Below, in pieces: positions 39,377 to 52,266 of a stretch of 64,000 nucleotides of DNA. The notes below the pieces were generated by a model that did not search any database, was not told the origin of the DNA, and saw only the letters and a list, made by a program, of their open reading frames with translations. The stretch comes from Serratia microhaemolytica. GTDB taxonomy: Bacteria; Pseudomonadota; Gammaproteobacteria; Enterobacterales; Enterobacteriaceae. Both the position numbers and the translations under genes were made by a program. Location of the stretch: NCBI RefSeq assembly GCF_004011885.1, contig NZ_SBEF01000005.1:60755-124754 (forward strand), read 5' to 3'. How positions within the stretch are numbered: position 1 is the stretch's first letter; each line of letters begins with the position of its first letter.

Positions 39377-40297
39377 TCATACCGGTGGAGTCTGGTTCTG
39401 CTCACCCTGGTAATAGGGATCGACATGCGTCATCACATTTAACACATTAAACTTTTTCAATACGTTATTACGTGCGGCCAAAGCGATATCGTGCCCTTGT
39501 TGCACCGAGAGATGGCCATCAATATCCAAATGCACATCAACGATAATCGCATCCCCCATTTTTCTGGTCTTCATATCATGCACACCGCGCACCCCTTCGC
39601 TGGACAGCAGCGTGGTTCGGATCTGCTGTTCAATATCACTATCGACAGATCTATCCATCAAGTCGTGCAGTGCGTTGTAAGTGAAGTGATAGCCCATTTT
39701 GATCACAATCAGGCCAACGATCAGTGCTGCGACCGGGTCAAGAAATTTAAATCCCAACAGGTTGCCGATAATACCCAGTGCGACCACTAACGAAGAAGCT
39801 GCATCAGAGCGCGCGTGCCAGGCATTTGCCACTAACATACCCGACTTGACGCGGTTAGCGACTGCCAGCATATATCGAAAAAGTAACTCTTTGGAAATTA
39901 AAGTTAAAACAGCGACAAATAGAGCGGAAACATGCACTTGTGCAATCGATTCTGGCCGGTGTATTTTACCGATTGCCGCCCAGAGCATACCGACCCCCAC
40001 CAGCAACAGAATAGTGCCGAGGATCAGCGAAGCACCATTCTCATAGCGATGATGTCCATAATGGTGATCTTCATCAGGCGCTTTCTTGCTTTTGGTATTG
40101 GCGATCAGAACCACAAAATCAGACAACAGATCAGACAGTGAGTGGATACCATCCGCTATCAGCGCCTGTGATCCGGAAAATATCCCGGTAATAACTTGAC
40201 AGACTGTTAAAAAACAATTGATTACAACGCTAACCCATGAGCTTTTCTGTGCTGCCTGATAGCGCTCATTGGATGGATCATCTTTTTCTTCAACCAT
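39377..40297 (-). CDS. Cation diffusion facilitator family metal exporter
   Basis: CDF transporter that exports divalent metal (Zn2+, Fe2+, Mn2+ or similar) by proton exchange. It has six membrane helices over about residues 20-215 and a cytosolic C-terminal domain rich in His/Asp. Metal-site motifs are ADGIHSLSD in helix 2 and HARSDAASS in helix 5. This H-x-x-x-D pattern differs from E. coli FieF (D-x-x-x-D in both helices), so I do not call it fieF. The substrate cannot be read from sequence. Confidence 0.85.
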   Translation of the reverse strand: MVEEKDDPSNERYQAAQKSSWVSVVINCFLTVCQVITGIFSGSQALIADGIHSLSDLLSDFVVLIANTKSKKAPDEDHHYGHHRYENGASLILGTILLLVGVGMLWAAIGKIHRPESIAQVHVSALFVAVLTLISKELLFRYMLAVANRVKSGMLVANAWHARSDAASSLVVALGIIGNLLGFKFLDPVAALIVGLIVIKMGYHFTYNALHDLMDRSVDSDIEQQIRTTLLSSEGVRGVHDMKTRKMGDAIIVDVHLDIDGHLSVQQGHDIALAARNNVLKKFNVLNVMTHVDPYYQGEQNQTPPV

Positions 40298-40728
40298 TAC
40301 TTTTCCTAAACTTCAACCGGTTAATCACACACTGAAACAGTGCGACCACACACCACAGTCGACCTAACCGACCAGACAGCCCCCCCATTCGCGTCCAGCA
40401 GTCCACTACCACCGGCAGTATCGTCAGCGACTGAATAAAGCGCCCCAAGCCAATCAGCAACACAGCGTGCTACCCACTGACGGCGAGTGATATCAGTCGC
40501 TAGATGAAATCGAATAGAGGCGATCGAAATGTGCGTTGTCTCACAATGTGCGCTGACATAGTTAACTACCGACCCGATAAAATTGCTAGCGACATCCCTG
40601 ATTTTATTTTTCCCAGCTTGAGGCGCTTGACGCAGAATCCCTTTATCGACAAGCATTAAGCGCCCGATCTACGGTGGAACATTCCGGCAGCAATCGGCAA
40701 CACCAGCCAACCTGTAAAGAGGGCGTTT
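40298..40728. other. Intergenic region, nothing recognised
   Basis: 431 bases between divergent genes. A 111-codon frame on the minus strand has no recognisable domain and an unlikely composition. No remnant of pilin or secretion genes was recognised. It must contain the promoters of the two flanking genes. Confidence 0.5.
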
Positions 40729-41568
40729 ATGCAGTGGTTACTGACTAATCCTGTCGACCTTTCTGGTCTCGAACTGTGCTATATCGCCTTACTGGGTATC
40801 GCGGTGGGCAGCTTTCTCAACCTGGTGATTGTGCGCCTACCGCTGATGTTACAGCAGCAGTGGCAACAGGCAGCACAGCGCCAGCTAGCACTGCCCCTGG
40901 AAGAGAACACGAGCAAAATCAACCTACTGATACCGCGATCCTATTGCGACCACTGTCAGCAGAGGTTACAGATTAAAGATAATATTCCACTGCTCAGTTT
41001 CCTATGGCTACGTGGGCGCACCCGTTGCTGTCAGCAGGCAATTCCTTACTATTATCCGGTGGTGGAAGCAGCAACTGCACTGTTATTTGTAGTTGCTGCC
41101 CGAGCAGGCTACCCGGCGATACAACTGCTCGGTGTGTGGTATTTGCTATCGTCACTGGTAGTCCTGGCATTGATTGATCACTATCATCAGCTATTGCCAG
41201 ATCTGATAACGCTACCGCTGCTGTGGCTTGGTTTACTGTTTAACCTAGCCGATTACTTTGTCACCCTGCCACAAGCAGTGACCGGCGCGGTAATGGGGTA
41301 TGTCATGTTATGGATACTATTCTGGCTGGTTAAGTGGTGTACTGGGCGCGAGGCGATTGGCTATGGCGATTTCAAATTACTGGCTGCGCTGGGGGCTTGG
41401 TTTGGCTGGCAGGCACTGCCATCACTGCTGTTGCTGGCGACAGTCAGTGGCCTACTGTTTGCGTTGTGGCAATACCGTTCACTCTCATTGCTGCGGCATC
41501 AACCGATTGCGTTTGGCTGCTGGCTAGCATTAGCCGCAACCGCTGTACTGTTTAGCAACATAACTTAA
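40729..41568 (+). CDS. Prepilin peptidase, family A24 (PilD/GspO-like)
   Basis: Inner-membrane aspartic peptidase that cleaves type IV prepilin-like leaders and methylates the new N-terminus, 279 residues with about eight helices. The catalytic aspartates are D150 in ALIDHYHQLLPD and D214 in GYGDFKLLAALGAW. The cytosolic zinc motif is half normal (C73-x2-C76) and half altered: C100 and C101 are adjacent instead of C-x2-C. No pilin, ATPase or secretion gene is nearby. It may serve distant substrates or be decaying. Confidence 0.88.
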   Translation: MQWLLTNPVDLSGLELCYIALLGIAVGSFLNLVIVRLPLMLQQQWQQAAQRQLALPLEENTSKINLLIPRSYCDHCQQRLQIKDNIPLLSFLWLRGRTRCCQQAIPYYYPVVEAATALLFVVAARAGYPAIQLLGVWYLLSSLVVLALIDHYHQLLPDLITLPLLWLGLLFNLADYFVTLPQAVTGAVMGYVMLWILFWLVKWCTGREAIGYGDFKLLAALGAWFGWQALPSLLLLATVSGLLFALWQYRSLSLLRHQPIAFGCWLALAATAVLFSNIT

Positions 41569-41649
41569 CTGTATGTAGACTGGCGGTATGAAGACTGTGT
41601 TGATTTCAGTAAGCTTACCCATCAATCACAATGAATCAAGGAGCAAGGC

Positions 41650-42234
41650 ATGTATAGTTATCACTCCACTACACCGAGTGTGCGCTTGACGACTGCACGG
41701 CAAGTAGTACGTCTGGTTCATCAGCGCGATGCACAACGCTTGGCCGATTACTATCGTGAGAATCGCAGTTATCTACAGCCTTGGGAACCGATCCGTGATG
41801 AAACCCACTGCCAAGCTTCAGGCTGGCAGTTACGTTTGGAGATCATCACCGATATGCAACAGCAGGGCAGCGCTTACTATTTTATTCTGCTTGATCCCGA
41901 CGAGCAGGAAGTACATGGTGTAGCCAATTTTACGAATGTGCTGCGTGGTGTTTTTCACGCCTGCCATCTTGGTTACTCGCTGGCAGAACAGAAACAAGGG
42001 CAGGGATTGATGCATGAGGCATTGCAGGCCGCTATTCGCTATATGCAGCGTCAGCAGAGAATGCACCGCATCATGGCGGGATATATGCCGCATAATCAGC
42101 GTAGTGGTGCGCTGTTAGCCCGTTTGGGATTTGAGCGTGAAGGCTACGCGCGAGACTATCTGCTAATTAATGGCAAATGGCGTGATCATGTTCTGATGGC
42201 ATTAACCAATGATCAGTGGCAACCGGCACGTTGA
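41650..42234 (+). CDS. rimJ: Ribosomal protein S5 N-acetyltransferase RimJ
   Basis: GNAT-fold acetyltransferase for the N-terminal Ala of S5, 194 residues, the same as E. coli RimJ. Conserved segments are [20 protein letters not shown], the acetyl-CoA loop [13 protein letters not shown] and [20 protein letters not shown]. In E. coli it precedes yceH-mviM-murJ; here murJ follows directly. Confidence 0.95.
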   Translation: MYSYHSTTPSVRLTTARQVVRLVHQRDAQRLADYYRENRSYLQPWEPIRDETHCQASGWQLRLEIITDMQQQGSAYYFILLDPDEQEVHGVANFTNVLRGVFHACHLGYSLAEQKQGQGLMHEALQAAIRYMQRQQRMHRIMAGYMPHNQRSGALLARLGFEREGYARDYLLINGKWRDHVLMALTNDQWQPAR

Positions 42235-42399
42235 TGGCAGAAGATAAACTGATTCAGAATGGTCACCATGGTGGTGAAACAGTAGCAATACTACTGTCAA
42301 CGCCACTGTGGCCGTGGTTGTGGCAACAGGGATAGCTATTGCCCGGATTCACCCGTAAACTAGCGCCTGATTTTACCCAGCTATGTTCAGAAAAATATC

Positions 42400-43935
42400 A
42401 TGAATCTACTTAAATCACTGGCCGCCGTTAGCTCAATGACGATGTTCTCCCGCGTGCTTGGTTTTGCGCGTGATGCGATTGTTGCGCGGGTCTTTGGTGC
42501 CGGTGTGGCAACCGACGCATTTTTTGTGGCGTTTAAATTGCCTAACCTGTTACGCCGCATCTTTGCTGAAGGGGCATTTTCGCAGGCGTTCGTGCCGATC
42601 TTGGCCGAGTACAAACAGCAGCAGGGCGAGCAGGCAACTCGCACCTTTATCGCCTATGTTTCCGGACTACTGACATTGGTGTTGGCGCTGGTGACAATCA
42701 TCGGTATGGTTGCGGCACCGTGGGTGATCTATCTCACCGCCCCCGGCTTTACCGATACGCCGGATAAATTTGCGCTGACATCAGCACTGTTACGCATCAC
42801 CTTCCCCTATATTTTATTGATTTCGTTAGCCTCACTGGTTGGAGCGATCCTTAACACCTGGAACCGCTTTTCCATTCCGGCATTTGCGCCAACGTTACTC
42901 AATGTCAGCATGATCGGTTTTGCGCTATTTGCTGCCCCCTATTTTGATCCGCCAGTGTTAGCGTTGGCTTGGGCGGTGGTGGTCGGTGGTGTGTTGCAAC
43001 TGGGCTATCAGCTACCGCATCTAAAGAAGATCGGGATGCTGGTGTTACCGCGTCTGCAACTGAGAGATGCCGGTGTCTGGCGAGTGATCCGCCAGATGGG
43101 GCCGGCAATTGTCGGGGTGTCTGTTAGCCAAATTTCATTGATCATTAATACCATTTTTGCCTCTTTTCTGATTTCTGGTTCGGTGTCATGGATGTATTAC
43201 GCCGATCGCCTGATGGAGTTCCCCGCAGGGGTCTTAGGGGTTGCATTAGGCACTATCCTGCTGCCGTCACTGTCGAAGAGTTTCTCCAGTGGTGCTCATG
43301 AGGATTACAACCGCTTGATGGATTGGGGCTTGCGCCTCTGTTTTGTACTGGCGCTACCCAGTGCAGTGGCGCTCGGTATTTTGGCAAAACCGCTGATCGT
43401 GTCACTGTTTCAGTATGGCAAATTTAATGCCTTCGACGCAGCAATGACCCAGCAGGCGCTGGTTGCCTACTCAGTCGGCCTGCTTGGACTGATTGTTGTC
43501 AAAGTGCTCGCTCCCGGCTTCTATTCACGACAGGATATTAAAACGCCAGTAAGAATTGCGATGGTTACCCTGATCCTGACTCAGGTGATGAACCTCATTT
43601 TTATTGGTCCATTTAAACATGCTGGACTTTCACTCTCGATTGGTCTGGCAGCCTGTTTAAATGCCTCGCTGCTCTATTGGCAACTGCGTAAACAGAAAAT
43701 TTTCCAGCCACAACCGGGCTGGTGGCTGTTTCTGGCTAAACTGCTGCTGGCGGTATCAGTCATGGCCGCCGTATTGATAGCGGTGATGGCAGTGATGCCA
43801 GCGTGGGAACAGGGCAATATGCTGGCGCGTCTGCTGCGTTTGGCGCTGTTAGTTGCCGCCGGTATTGCCGCCTATTTTACCAGCTTGGCACTACTTGGTT
43901 TCCGCCCAAGAGATTTTTCACGACGAGTGAAGTAG
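42400..43935 (+). CDS. murJ: Lipid II flippase MurJ
   Basis: MOP-superfamily flippase that moves lipid II to the periplasmic face for peptidoglycan synthesis, 511 residues with 14 predicted helices. The N-terminal region with [19 protein letters not shown] and the motif [17 protein letters not shown] are family hallmarks. Functionally it links with mepM in wall growth, though the two lie 35 kb apart. Confidence 0.96.
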   Translation: MNLLKSLAAVSSMTMFSRVLGFARDAIVARVFGAGVATDAFFVAFKLPNLLRRIFAEGAFSQAFVPILAEYKQQQGEQATRTFIAYVSGLLTLVLALVTIIGMVAAPWVIYLTAPGFTDTPDKFALTSALLRITFPYILLISLASLVGAILNTWNRFSIPAFAPTLLNVSMIGFALFAAPYFDPPVLALAWAVVVGGVLQLGYQLPHLKKIGMLVLPRLQLRDAGVWRVIRQMGPAIVGVSVSQISLIINTIFASFLISGSVSWMYYADRLMEFPAGVLGVALGTILLPSLSKSFSSGAHEDYNRLMDWGLRLCFVLALPSAVALGILAKPLIVSLFQYGKFNAFDAAMTQQALVAYSVGLLGLIVVKVLAPGFYSRQDIKTPVRIAMVTLILTQVMNLIFIGPFKHAGLSLSIGLAACLNASLLYWQLRKQKIFQPQPGWWLFLAKLLLAVSVMAAVLIAVMAVMPAWEQGNMLARLLRLALLVAAGIAAYFTSLALLGFRPRDFSRRVK

Positions 43936-43951
43936 CGCGGGTTGAACTACC

Positions 43952-43978
43952 GCTGCCCCCAATAACGTAGGGGGCAGC
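43952..43978. terminator. Hairpin between convergent murJ and argS
   Basis: GCTGCCCCC and GGGGGCAGC form a perfect 9-bp GC-rich stem with a nine-base loop. T-runs are absent. Confidence 0.55.
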
Positions 43979-44069
43979 AGCGTCGGACGCAGTCGCGTAG
44001 GAGAACCAACAGCAAAGGTCGCTACGGTGACATGAGAAATGACATAGCGTGACCGTTGACCGGCACCCG

Positions 44070-45800
44070 TTACATTCGCTCGACAGTCTCAATACCGAGC
44101 GTATCCAAACCGCTCTTCAGTGTTTTGGCAGTCAGCAGCGCTAACTTCAAACGACTCTGACGCAGTTGAGCATCGTCGATATTCAAGATCGGACAGTGTT
44201 CATAGAAACCAGAAAACAGACCGGCTAAATCATAAAGGTAGCCACACATCACATGCGGCGTTCCGTCACGGGCGACCACCGTGAGCACCTCTTCAAATTG
44301 CAGTAGCCGAGTTGCCAGTGCAATTTCTCGCTCTTCACTCAGTGTTAGCGGCAGTGTCAGTTGGTTTTCGTCCAGCTCAGCACGCTTGAATACCGACGCA
44401 ATGCGGGTGTAGGCATATTGCAGATAAGGTGCAGTGTTGCCTTCAAATGCCAGCATGTTATCCCAGTCAAACACATAATCGGTGGTACGGCTTTTCGACA
44501 GGTCGGCATATTTTACTGCACCGATACCGACTACCTGAGCCAGCTTAGCCTGTTCTTCGGCAGGCATATCAGGGTTCTTCTCACCAATCAGTCGGTGGGC
44601 ACGTTCCACGGCTTCGTCGAGCAGATCAGCCAGTTTCACCGTACCGCCAGCACGAGTTTTAAATGGTTTACCATCCTTGCCCAAGATCATGCCGAACATA
44701 TGGTGTTCCAGGGTAACGCGCTCTGGCAGGTAACCGGCTTTACGCACAATCGACCACGCCTGCATCAGGTGTTGATGCTGACGTGAGTCAATGTAGTAGA
44801 GAATACGGTCAGCGCCCAGTGTCTCAAAGCGGTACTTGGCACAGGCGATATCGGTGGTAGCGTAGAGGTAGCCGCCATCTTTTTTCTGGATGATCACCCC
44901 CATTGGCTCACCCTCTTTATTCTTGTGTTCATCCAGGAACACTACCGTAGCGCCATCGCTCTCAACTGCCAGCCCTTTTGCTTTCAGATCGGCAACAATA
45001 TCCGGCAACATGGCGTTGTACAGGCTTTCGCCCATCACGTCGTTTTGGGTCAGGGTGACATTCAGACGCTGATAGGTGAGTTGGTTCTGCGCCATGGTGA
45101 TATCAACCAGTTTGCGCCACATCTGCAGGCAGTATGGATCGCCACCCTGCAATTTCACTACGTAGTTACGTGCTTGTACCGCAAACGCGTCATCTTGATC
45201 GTAGTGTTGTTTTGCAGCGCGGTAAAACTGTTCAAGATCCGCCAGCGCCATATCGCCGGCCTGCTCGTTCTGCATCTTCTCCAGGTAAGCGATCAACATA
45301 CCAAACTGGGTGCCCCAATCGCCGACATGGTTGGCACGGATCACTTTATGGCCGAGAAACTCCAGCGTGCGTGCGGCGGCATCGCCAATCACGGTCGAGC
45401 GCAGATGACCGACATGCATCTCTTTGGCGACATTCGGTGCCGAGTAGTCAATCACGATAGTCTGCGGTTGGACAGCAGCGATGCCCAATTTCGGTGCGCT
45501 AATCAGTTGATCAGCCTTGGCAGCAACCCATTCAGGGTTAAGAAAAATATTGATAAAACCTGGCCCAGCAATTTCCACTTTGCTGGCGATGTCGCCCAAC
45601 GCCAACTGTTGTAGCACCTTTTCTGCCAGTTGCCGTGGTGCGATAGCCAGCTTTTTAGCTGCCGACATCATACCATTGGCCTGATAATCGCCGAACTGCG
45701 CCTTTGCCGATGGGCGTACTTGCGCGTTGCAGTCGCTGGGCGCGCCGGCAGCAATCAGCGCCTGATTCACTTTGTCTGAGAGAAGAGCCTGGATATTCAC
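44070..45800 (-). CDS. argS: Arginyl-tRNA synthetase
   Basis: Class I synthetase, 576 residues. An N-terminal Add1 tRNA-binding domain is followed by the HIGH-type motif ([12 protein letters not shown]), the catalytic core, a KMSKS-less loop ([14 protein letters not shown]) as usual for ArgRS, and a C-terminal anticodon domain ending in VERM. cutC and yecM, which lie between argS and cmoB in relatives, are not present. Confidence 0.97.
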   Translation of the reverse strand: MNIQALLSDKVNQALIAAGAPSDCNAQVRPSAKAQFGDYQANGMMSAAKKLAIAPRQLAEKVLQQLALGDIASKVEIAGPGFINIFLNPEWVAAKADQLISAPKLGIAAVQPQTIVIDYSAPNVAKEMHVGHLRSTVIGDAAARTLEFLGHKVIRANHVGDWGTQFGMLIAYLEKMQNEQAGDMALADLEQFYRAAKQHYDQDDAFAVQARNYVVKLQGGDPYCLQMWRKLVDITMAQNQLTYQRLNVTLTQNDVMGESLYNAMLPDIVADLKAKGLAVESDGATVVFLDEHKNKEGEPMGVIIQKKDGGYLYATTDIACAKYRFETLGADRILYYIDSRQHQHLMQAWSIVRKAGYLPERVTLEHHMFGMILGKDGKPFKTRAGGTVKLADLLDEAVERAHRLIGEKNPDMPAEEQAKLAQVVGIGAVKYADLSKSRTTDYVFDWDNMLAFEGNTAPYLQYAYTRIASVFKRAELDENQLTLPLTLSEEREIALATRLLQFEEVLTVVARDGTPHVMCGYLYDLAGLFSGFYEHCPILNIDDAQLRQSRLKLALLTAKTLKSGLDTLGIETVERM

Positions 45801-45867
45801 TGGAGTACCTTAATGAGCGATACGAAATAGCTGGCGATTGTAACTGATCCATCGCCAGGCGTCAGCA

Positions 45868-45892
45868 GCAGCCTAAGTTGATATTAGGCTGC
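45868..45892. terminator. Hairpin between cmoB and argS
   Basis: GCAGCCTAA (45868-45876) pairs with TTAGGCTGC (45884-45892), six bases beyond the cmoB stop. No T-run follows. Confidence 0.5.
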
Positions 45893-45898
45893 CAGTAT

Positions 45899-46869
45899 TC
45901 ACGGCTTTTTGGCGACTAAAATCGCCCGTAACGGTGCCGGATAACCTTCGATAGTTTTGCTGATATCGTCAGGATCAAGAAATTGTGCCAGCGAGTCACT
46001 GGTCATCCAATCAGTACGGCGCTGTTCTGCTGTGCTTGTTGGGCAGAGATCGACAATTTTCACCTCAACAAAGCCACACTTTTCCAGCCAGAGTTTCAGT
46101 GCATTGGCAGAAGGAATGAAGTAGACATTGCGCATCTGCGCATAGCGTTCACCCGGTATCAGCACTTGCTGCTGATCGCCTTCAATGACCAACGTTTCCA
46201 GCACCAGTTCACCTTCCGTCACTAACTGGTTTTTTAACTGATGAAGATGGTCAAGCGGTGAACGGCGGTGATAGAGCACCCCCATTGAGAAAACAGTATC
46301 GAAAGCGGCCAGTTCTGGTAGTTGCTCAATACCTAGCGGCAGGAGATGGGCGCGTTGATCGCCACCGAGCAGTTTACGTACAGCTTCAAACTGACATAAA
46401 AACAGTTGCATCGGATCAATGCCGACTGCCAGATCTGCCCCCGCGCCGACCATACGCCACAAGTGGTAGCCACTACCGCAACCCACATCCAGCACGGTGC
46501 GGCCAGTTAGCGGCGCGATATGCGGCAGCAGGCGTTGCCATTTCCAGTCTGAACGCCATTCGGTGTCGATCTCAATGCCATGTAACGAAAAAGGTCCTTT
46601 GCGCCACGGCATCAGGTTACGCAGCAACTTTTCAACACCATCACGCTGCCGGGCAGAAAGTGCCGGGGTGCTGCGAGCGAACACTGCATGTTGTAGATCG
46701 ACTTCACTGGGTTGGATCAACGGCAGGTGCTCGACTGAGTTGAACCACTGTTTAAATTTGCCGTGCAACGACTCGCGTTGCCAAGCGGTGATCTGGGCAG
46801 GCAGGGTATCTAACCAGTGACTAAGAGGACTTTTAGCAATCCGCTGATAAAAATCGGCAAAACTGATCA

Positions 46870-46870
<1 letters not shown>
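45899..46870 (-). CDS. cmoB: tRNA U34 carboxymethyltransferase CmoB
   Basis: Uses carboxy-S-adenosylmethionine from CmoA to turn 5-hydroxyuridine at the wobble position into cmo5U. It is 323 residues, as in E. coli. The SAM-type motif is [14 protein letters not shown], and [14 protein letters not shown] is conserved. The frame is open to 46918, but [13 protein letters not shown] at 46870 is the family start. It overlaps the cmoA stop by one base, so the pair is coupled. Confidence 0.96.
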
Positions 46871-47922
<1,052 letters not shown>

Positions 47923-49707
47923 ATGCGTACTGAATATTGCGGGCAGTTGAATCTGACCCATGTAGGGCAGGAAGTTACTTTATGCGGTTGGGTCAACCGT
48001 CGGCGTGATTTGGGTGGTCTGATCTTTATCGACATGCGCGACCGCGAGGGGATCGTTCAGGTGTTCTTCGATCCGGATCAGAAGCTGGCATTTGATAAAG
48101 CTTATGAACTGCGTAACGAATTTTGTATTCAAGTCGTCGGTAGTGTACGTCCGCGTCCTGATAACCAGATCAACCGAGAGATGGCGACCGGTGAAGTCGA
48201 GGTGTTTGCTCATACGCTGGAGATCATCAACCGTGCAGAACCGCTGCCACTGGATGCCAACCAAGCTAACAGCGAAGAGGCTCGGCTGAAATATCGCTAC
48301 CTCGATCTGCGCCGTCCAGAAATGGCTCAGCGGCTGAAAGCGCGTGCCAAAATCACCAGCTTTGTCCGTCGTTTTATGGATAGCCACGGTTTTCTCGATA
48401 TTGAAACCCCGATGCTTACCAAAGCGACACCAGAAGGCGCACGTGATTACCTGGTACCCAGCCGTGTCCACAAAGGTAAATTCTATGCCTTGCCACAATC
48501 GCCTCAACTGTTTAAACAACTGCTGATGATGTCAGGTTTCGACCGCTACTATCAGATTGTTAAATGCTTCCGTGACGAAGACTTACGTGCTGATCGCCAG
48601 CCGGAGTTTACCCAAATCGACGTCGAAACTTCTTTCATGTCCGCAGAACAAGTGCGTGAAGTGATGGAGAAACTGGTACGTGAGTTGTGGTTGGAACTGA
48701 AAGGGGTTGATCTCGGCGCATTCCCGGTGATGACCTTCGCAGAAGCGATGCGCCGCTACGGTTCTGACAAACCGGATTTGCGTAACCCGTTGGAACTGGT
48801 TGATATCGCTGATCTGGTAAAAAATGTCGAGTTCAAAGTATTTGCTGAACCAGCAAACAGTGGCAAAGGGCGTGTAGTTGCACTGCGCGTTCCGGGTGGC
48901 GCACAACTGACACGTAAACAGATTGATGACTATGGCGCGTTCGTCAATATCTACGGTGCCAAAGGGCTGGCATGGTTGAAAGTGAATGATCGTGCTATCG
49001 GCCTGGAAGGGGTACAAAGCCCGATTGCCAAGTTCCTGGATGCTGAACTGCTCGAAGCACTGCTGACTCGCACTGAAGCGCAATCTGGCGATATGCTGTT
49101 CTTTGGCGCTGATAGTGCTAAAGTCGCCAGTGATGCTATGGGCGCATTGCGCCTGAAACTCGGGCGTGAACTGGGGTTAACGCAACTGGAGCGCTGGGCA
49201 CCACTGTGGGTAATCGATTTCCCGATGTTCGAAGAAGACGGCGAAGGTGGCTTAGCCGCCATGCACCATCCATTTACCGCACCGAAAGACAGAGATCCGC
49301 AACAGTTGCAGCAAGATCCGACCAGCGCGATCGCCAATGCTTACGACATGGTGTTAAATGGCTATGAAGTGGGTGGGGGATCGGTACGTATCCACCGTAG
49401 CGAAATGCAGCAAACGGTGTTTGCTATCCTCGGTATTGACCAACAGGAACAGCGCGAAAAGTTTGGTTTCCTGCTTGATGCGCTGAAATATGGCACACCG
49501 CCTCACGCCGGACTGGCTTTCGGCCTCGATCGCCTGGTGATGCTGTTAACCGGTACCGACAATATCCGTGATGTGATTGCCTTTCCGAAGACCACCGCCG
49601 CTGCCTGTCTGATGACCGATGCACCAAGTGTGGCTAATCCGGCTTCGTTGCAGGAATTGGCGATCAGTGTGGTCAGCAAAACGGCTGATGAGGGTGGCAA
49701 CGCGTGA
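47923..49707 (+). CDS. aspS: Aspartyl-tRNA synthetase
   Basis: Class II synthetase, 594 residues. An N-terminal OB-fold anticodon domain ([20 protein letters not shown]) is followed by motif 2 ([18 protein letters not shown]), a bacterial GAD insertion domain and motif 3 ([13 protein letters not shown]). The stop overlaps the GTG start of nudB. Confidence 0.97.
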   Translation: MRTEYCGQLNLTHVGQEVTLCGWVNRRRDLGGLIFIDMRDREGIVQVFFDPDQKLAFDKAYELRNEFCIQVVGSVRPRPDNQINREMATGEVEVFAHTLEIINRAEPLPLDANQANSEEARLKYRYLDLRRPEMAQRLKARAKITSFVRRFMDSHGFLDIETPMLTKATPEGARDYLVPSRVHKGKFYALPQSPQLFKQLLMMSGFDRYYQIVKCFRDEDLRADRQPEFTQIDVETSFMSAEQVREVMEKLVRELWLELKGVDLGAFPVMTFAEAMRRYGSDKPDLRNPLELVDIADLVKNVEFKVFAEPANSGKGRVVALRVPGGAQLTRKQIDDYGAFVNIYGAKGLAWLKVNDRAIGLEGVQSPIAKFLDAELLEALLTRTEAQSGDMLFFGADSAKVASDAMGALRLKLGRELGLTQLERWAPLWVIDFPMFEEDGEGGLAAMHHPFTAPKDRDPQQLQQDPTSAIANAYDMVLNGYEVGGGSVRIHRSEMQQTVFAILGIDQQEQREKFGFLLDALKYGTPPHAGLAFGLDRLVMLLTGTDNIRDVIAFPKTTAAACLMTDAPSVANPASLQELAISVVSKTADEGGNA

Positions 49708-50153
49708 TCAGTTACAAACGGCCGGAGTCGGTACTGGTGCTGATTTATGCCCAGTCGAGCGGTCGTGTACTGATGTTACAACGGCGTGATGATGCTAGCT
49801 TCTGGCAGTCAGTGACTGGCAGCTTAGAGCAGGGCGAAACGCCGTTACAAACGGCACAGCGTGAGCTGTTTGAAGAGACAGGCATTGATGTCAAAACTGA
49901 GTCACTGCCACTGTTTGACTGCCAGCGCTGTGTTGAATTTGAAATTTTTGCTCAGTTTCGACATCGTTATGCGCCGGGAACCACCCATAATAAAGAGCAC
50001 TGGTTCTGTTTGGCATTAGCACAAGAGCGTGCGCCAACATTGAGTGAACATCTTGCCTACCAATGGCTTGATGCCGATGCTGCTGCCAGGTTGACCAAAT
50101 CCTGGAGCAACCAGCAGGCGATAGAAGAATTTGTAATCCATTCAGTGCAGTAG
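49704..50153 (+). CDS. nudB: Dihydroneopterin triphosphate diphosphatase NudB
   Basis: Nudix hydrolase that removes pyrophosphate from dihydroneopterin triphosphate in folate synthesis, 149 residues. The Nudix box is [20 protein letters not shown] followed by TGID. The GTG start overlaps the aspS stop (GTGA), so translation is coupled. yebC follows after 19 bases. Confidence 0.95.
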   Translation: MISYKRPESVLVLIYAQSSGRVLMLQRRDDASFWQSVTGSLEQGETPLQTAQRELFEETGIDVKTESLPLFDCQRCVEFEIFAQFRHRYAPGTTHNKEHWFCLALAQERAPTLSEHLAYQWLDADAAARLTKSWSNQQAIEEFVIHSVQ

Positions 50154-50172
50154 TTTTTTGGAGATATTTTTT

Positions 50173-50916
50173 ATGGCAGGTCATAGTAAATGGGCCAACA
50201 CAAAGCACCGTAAAGCGGCACAAGATGCTAAACGCGGTAAAATTTTCACTAAAATTATTCGTGAGCTAGTGACTGCGGCTAAGCTCGGTGGTGGTGATGC
50301 AGGCTCTAACCCGCGTCTGCGCGCTGCCATCGACAAAGCACTCTCTAACAACATGACTCGCGACACACTGAACCGTGCGATTGCGCGCGGTGTGGGTGGC
50401 GATGATGATACCAACATGGAAACTATCATCTATGAAGGCTACGGCCCAGGCGGAAGCGCGATCATGGTTGAGTGTTTAAGTGATAACCGCAACCGCACTG
50501 TCGCTGAAGTGCGCCATGCATTCAGCAAATGCGGCGGTAATCTGGGTACCGATGGTTCGGTCTCCTACCTGTTCAGCAAACGTGGTGTGATCACTTATGC
50601 AGCAGGTCTGGATGAAGATGCGGTGATGGAAGCGGCGTTGGAAGCGGGAGCAGAAGATGTGATCAGCTATGACGATGGGGCAATTGATGTGTTCACCGCC
50701 TGGGAACAACTGGGTGAAGTGAAAGATGCCTTGACGGCGGCTGGTTTTAACGCAGAGGGTGCTGAAGTATCGATGATCCCATCCACCCGAGCAGATATGG
50801 ATGCTGAAACAGCCCCTAAATTATTGCGCTTAATCGACATGCTGGAAGATTGTGATGATGTGCAAGAGGTCTATCACAATGGTGAGATCTCTGACGAAAT
50901 TGCCGCAACGCTGTAA
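50173..50916 (+). CDS. yebC: YebC/TACO1-family protein
   Basis: 247 residues with the family N-terminus [20 protein letters not shown] and conserved [14 protein letters not shown]. Members act as translation factors that help ribosomes through stalling sequences such as polyproline, or as DNA-binding regulators, depending on species. It precedes ruvC as in E. coli. The start is at 50173 rather than five codons upstream. Confidence 0.94.
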   Translation: MAGHSKWANTKHRKAAQDAKRGKIFTKIIRELVTAAKLGGGDAGSNPRLRAAIDKALSNNMTRDTLNRAIARGVGGDDDTNMETIIYEGYGPGGSAIMVECLSDNRNRTVAEVRHAFSKCGGNLGTDGSVSYLFSKRGVITYAAGLDEDAVMEAALEAGAEDVISYDDGAIDVFTAWEQLGEVKDALTAAGFNAEGAEVSMIPSTRADMDAETAPKLLRLIDMLEDCDDVQEVYHNGEISDEIAATL

Positions 50917-51082
50917 GCGAACAAGCAGTTAGCCAATGGCTAGCTAGCGCATAGGCAGTCAGCAAATGGGACGTATCATCAGTGCCGTATGCCGTTGAAA
51001 GATTGGCTGCGGCCTGTTGCTTTCTGCCCGCCTAAAGTCGGCAACGATATTTGAACAGCAACGGCAGTAAATGGTGGTAACA

Positions 51083-51604
51083 ATGGCGATTATCTTAGGC
51101 ATCGATCCCGGTTCACGCGTCACCGGTTATGGTCTGGTTCGCCAACAAGGCCGCCAATTGAGTTATCTTGCCAGCGGCTGTATTCGCACGCTCGATAATG
51201 ACATGCCGAAACGGTTAAAACTGATCTATGCCGGTGTGACCGAGATTATCACTCAATACCGACCCGATTTCTTCGCTATAGAACAAGTGTTTATGGCTAA
51301 AAACCCAGACTCAGCGCTGAAGTTGGGCCAAGCGCGTGGGGTGGCGATTGTTGCCGCAGTGAATCAGGAGTTGGCGGTGTTTGAGTATGCGGCACGCCAA
51401 GTAAAACAGACGGTCGTAGGCACTGGCGCGGCAGAGAAAAAGCAGGTGCAGCACATGGTGCGTTCACTGCTAAAGCTTTCTGCCAACCCGCAAGCCGATG
51501 CGGCTGATGCACTGGCAATTGCAATTACCCATTGCCATTTGAGCCAAAATGTTCTGCGTATACGGGAAGGTCATCTGACACTGACCCGTGGCCGACTGAG
51601 CTAG
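51083..51604 (+). CDS. ruvC: Holliday junction resolvase RuvC
   Basis: Cuts four-way junctions made during recombination. It is 173 residues, with the RNase H-fold acidic residues in [14 protein letters not shown] (first Asp), [13 protein letters not shown] (Glu) and [12 protein letters not shown] (paired Asp). The frame opens at 51071, but MAIILGID at 51083 is the known start. ruvA follows after 28 bases. Confidence 0.97.
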   Translation: MAIILGIDPGSRVTGYGLVRQQGRQLSYLASGCIRTLDNDMPKRLKLIYAGVTEIITQYRPDFFAIEQVFMAKNPDSALKLGQARGVAIVAAVNQELAVFEYAARQVKQTVVGTGAAEKKQVQHMVRSLLKLSANPQADAADALAIAITHCHLSQNVLRIREGHLTLTRGRLS

Positions 51605-51632
51605 TGGTGATGCGATTATTGAAGGTGGAGTT

Positions 51633-52247
51633 ATGATCGGTCGTTTAAGAGGCATTATCTTAGAGAAGCAGCCACCACTGGTGCTATTAGAAGCCAACGG
51701 CGTTGGCTACGAAGTGGCAATGCCGATGACCTGCTTTTATGAGCTACCCGAGTTGGGGCAGGAAGTGATCCTGTTTACCCAATTCATTGTGCGTGAAGAT
51801 GCTCAGTTGCTCTACGGCTTTAATGACAAACAGGAGCGGGCGCTATTCCGTGAACTGATCAAAGTGAACGGCATTGGGCCAAAACTGGCGCTGGCGATCC
51901 TCTCAGGAATGTCCGCACAGCAATTTGTCACGGCGGTTGAGCAGCAACAGATTGCGGCACTGGTTAAACTGCCGGGTGTCGGCAAGAAAACCGCAGAGCG
52001 GCTGGTGGTTGAGATGAAAGATCGCTTCAAGGGATTAAATGGTGATCTATTCAACAGCAGTCGTGAACCGGTGCTAGCGAACAGCGTAGCGGTCAGCTCA
52101 GCAGCAGATATTGAGGCTGAAGCCGCCGCAGCACTGGTAGCGTTAGGCTATAAACCACAAGAGGCGAGTCGCATGGTCAGTAAAGTGGCCAAAGCCGGTG
52201 CCGATTGTGAAACATTAATCCGTGATGCACTACGTGCGGCATTGTGA
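51633..52247 (+). CDS. ruvA: Holliday junction DNA helicase subunit RuvA
   Basis: Tetrameric junction-binding protein, 204 residues. An N-terminal OB fold precedes a double helix-hairpin-helix region ([15 protein letters not shown] and [18 protein letters not shown]), and a C-terminal domain that contacts RuvB follows (residues 155-204). It sits 19 bases before ruvB. Confidence 0.97.
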   Translation: MIGRLRGIILEKQPPLVLLEANGVGYEVAMPMTCFYELPELGQEVILFTQFIVREDAQLLYGFNDKQERALFRELIKVNGIGPKLALAILSGMSAQQFVTAVEQQQIAALVKLPGVGKKTAERLVVEMKDRFKGLNGDLFNSSREPVLANSVAVSSAADIEAEAAAALVALGYKPQEASRMVSKVAKAGADCETLIRDALRAAL

Positions 52248-52266
52248 CAGCTAAAAAGGGCAGCAC

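Noticed and set aside
39377..40297. Calling the CDF gene fieF
   Set aside because: Its metal motifs (H-x-x-x-D in helices 2 and 5) differ from FieF and overall identity looks low, so only the family is named.
40321..40656. A 111-codon minus-strand frame between the CDF and prepilin peptidase genes
   Set aside because: No domain, no good ribosome site, and composition unlike the neighbours; kept as non-coding.
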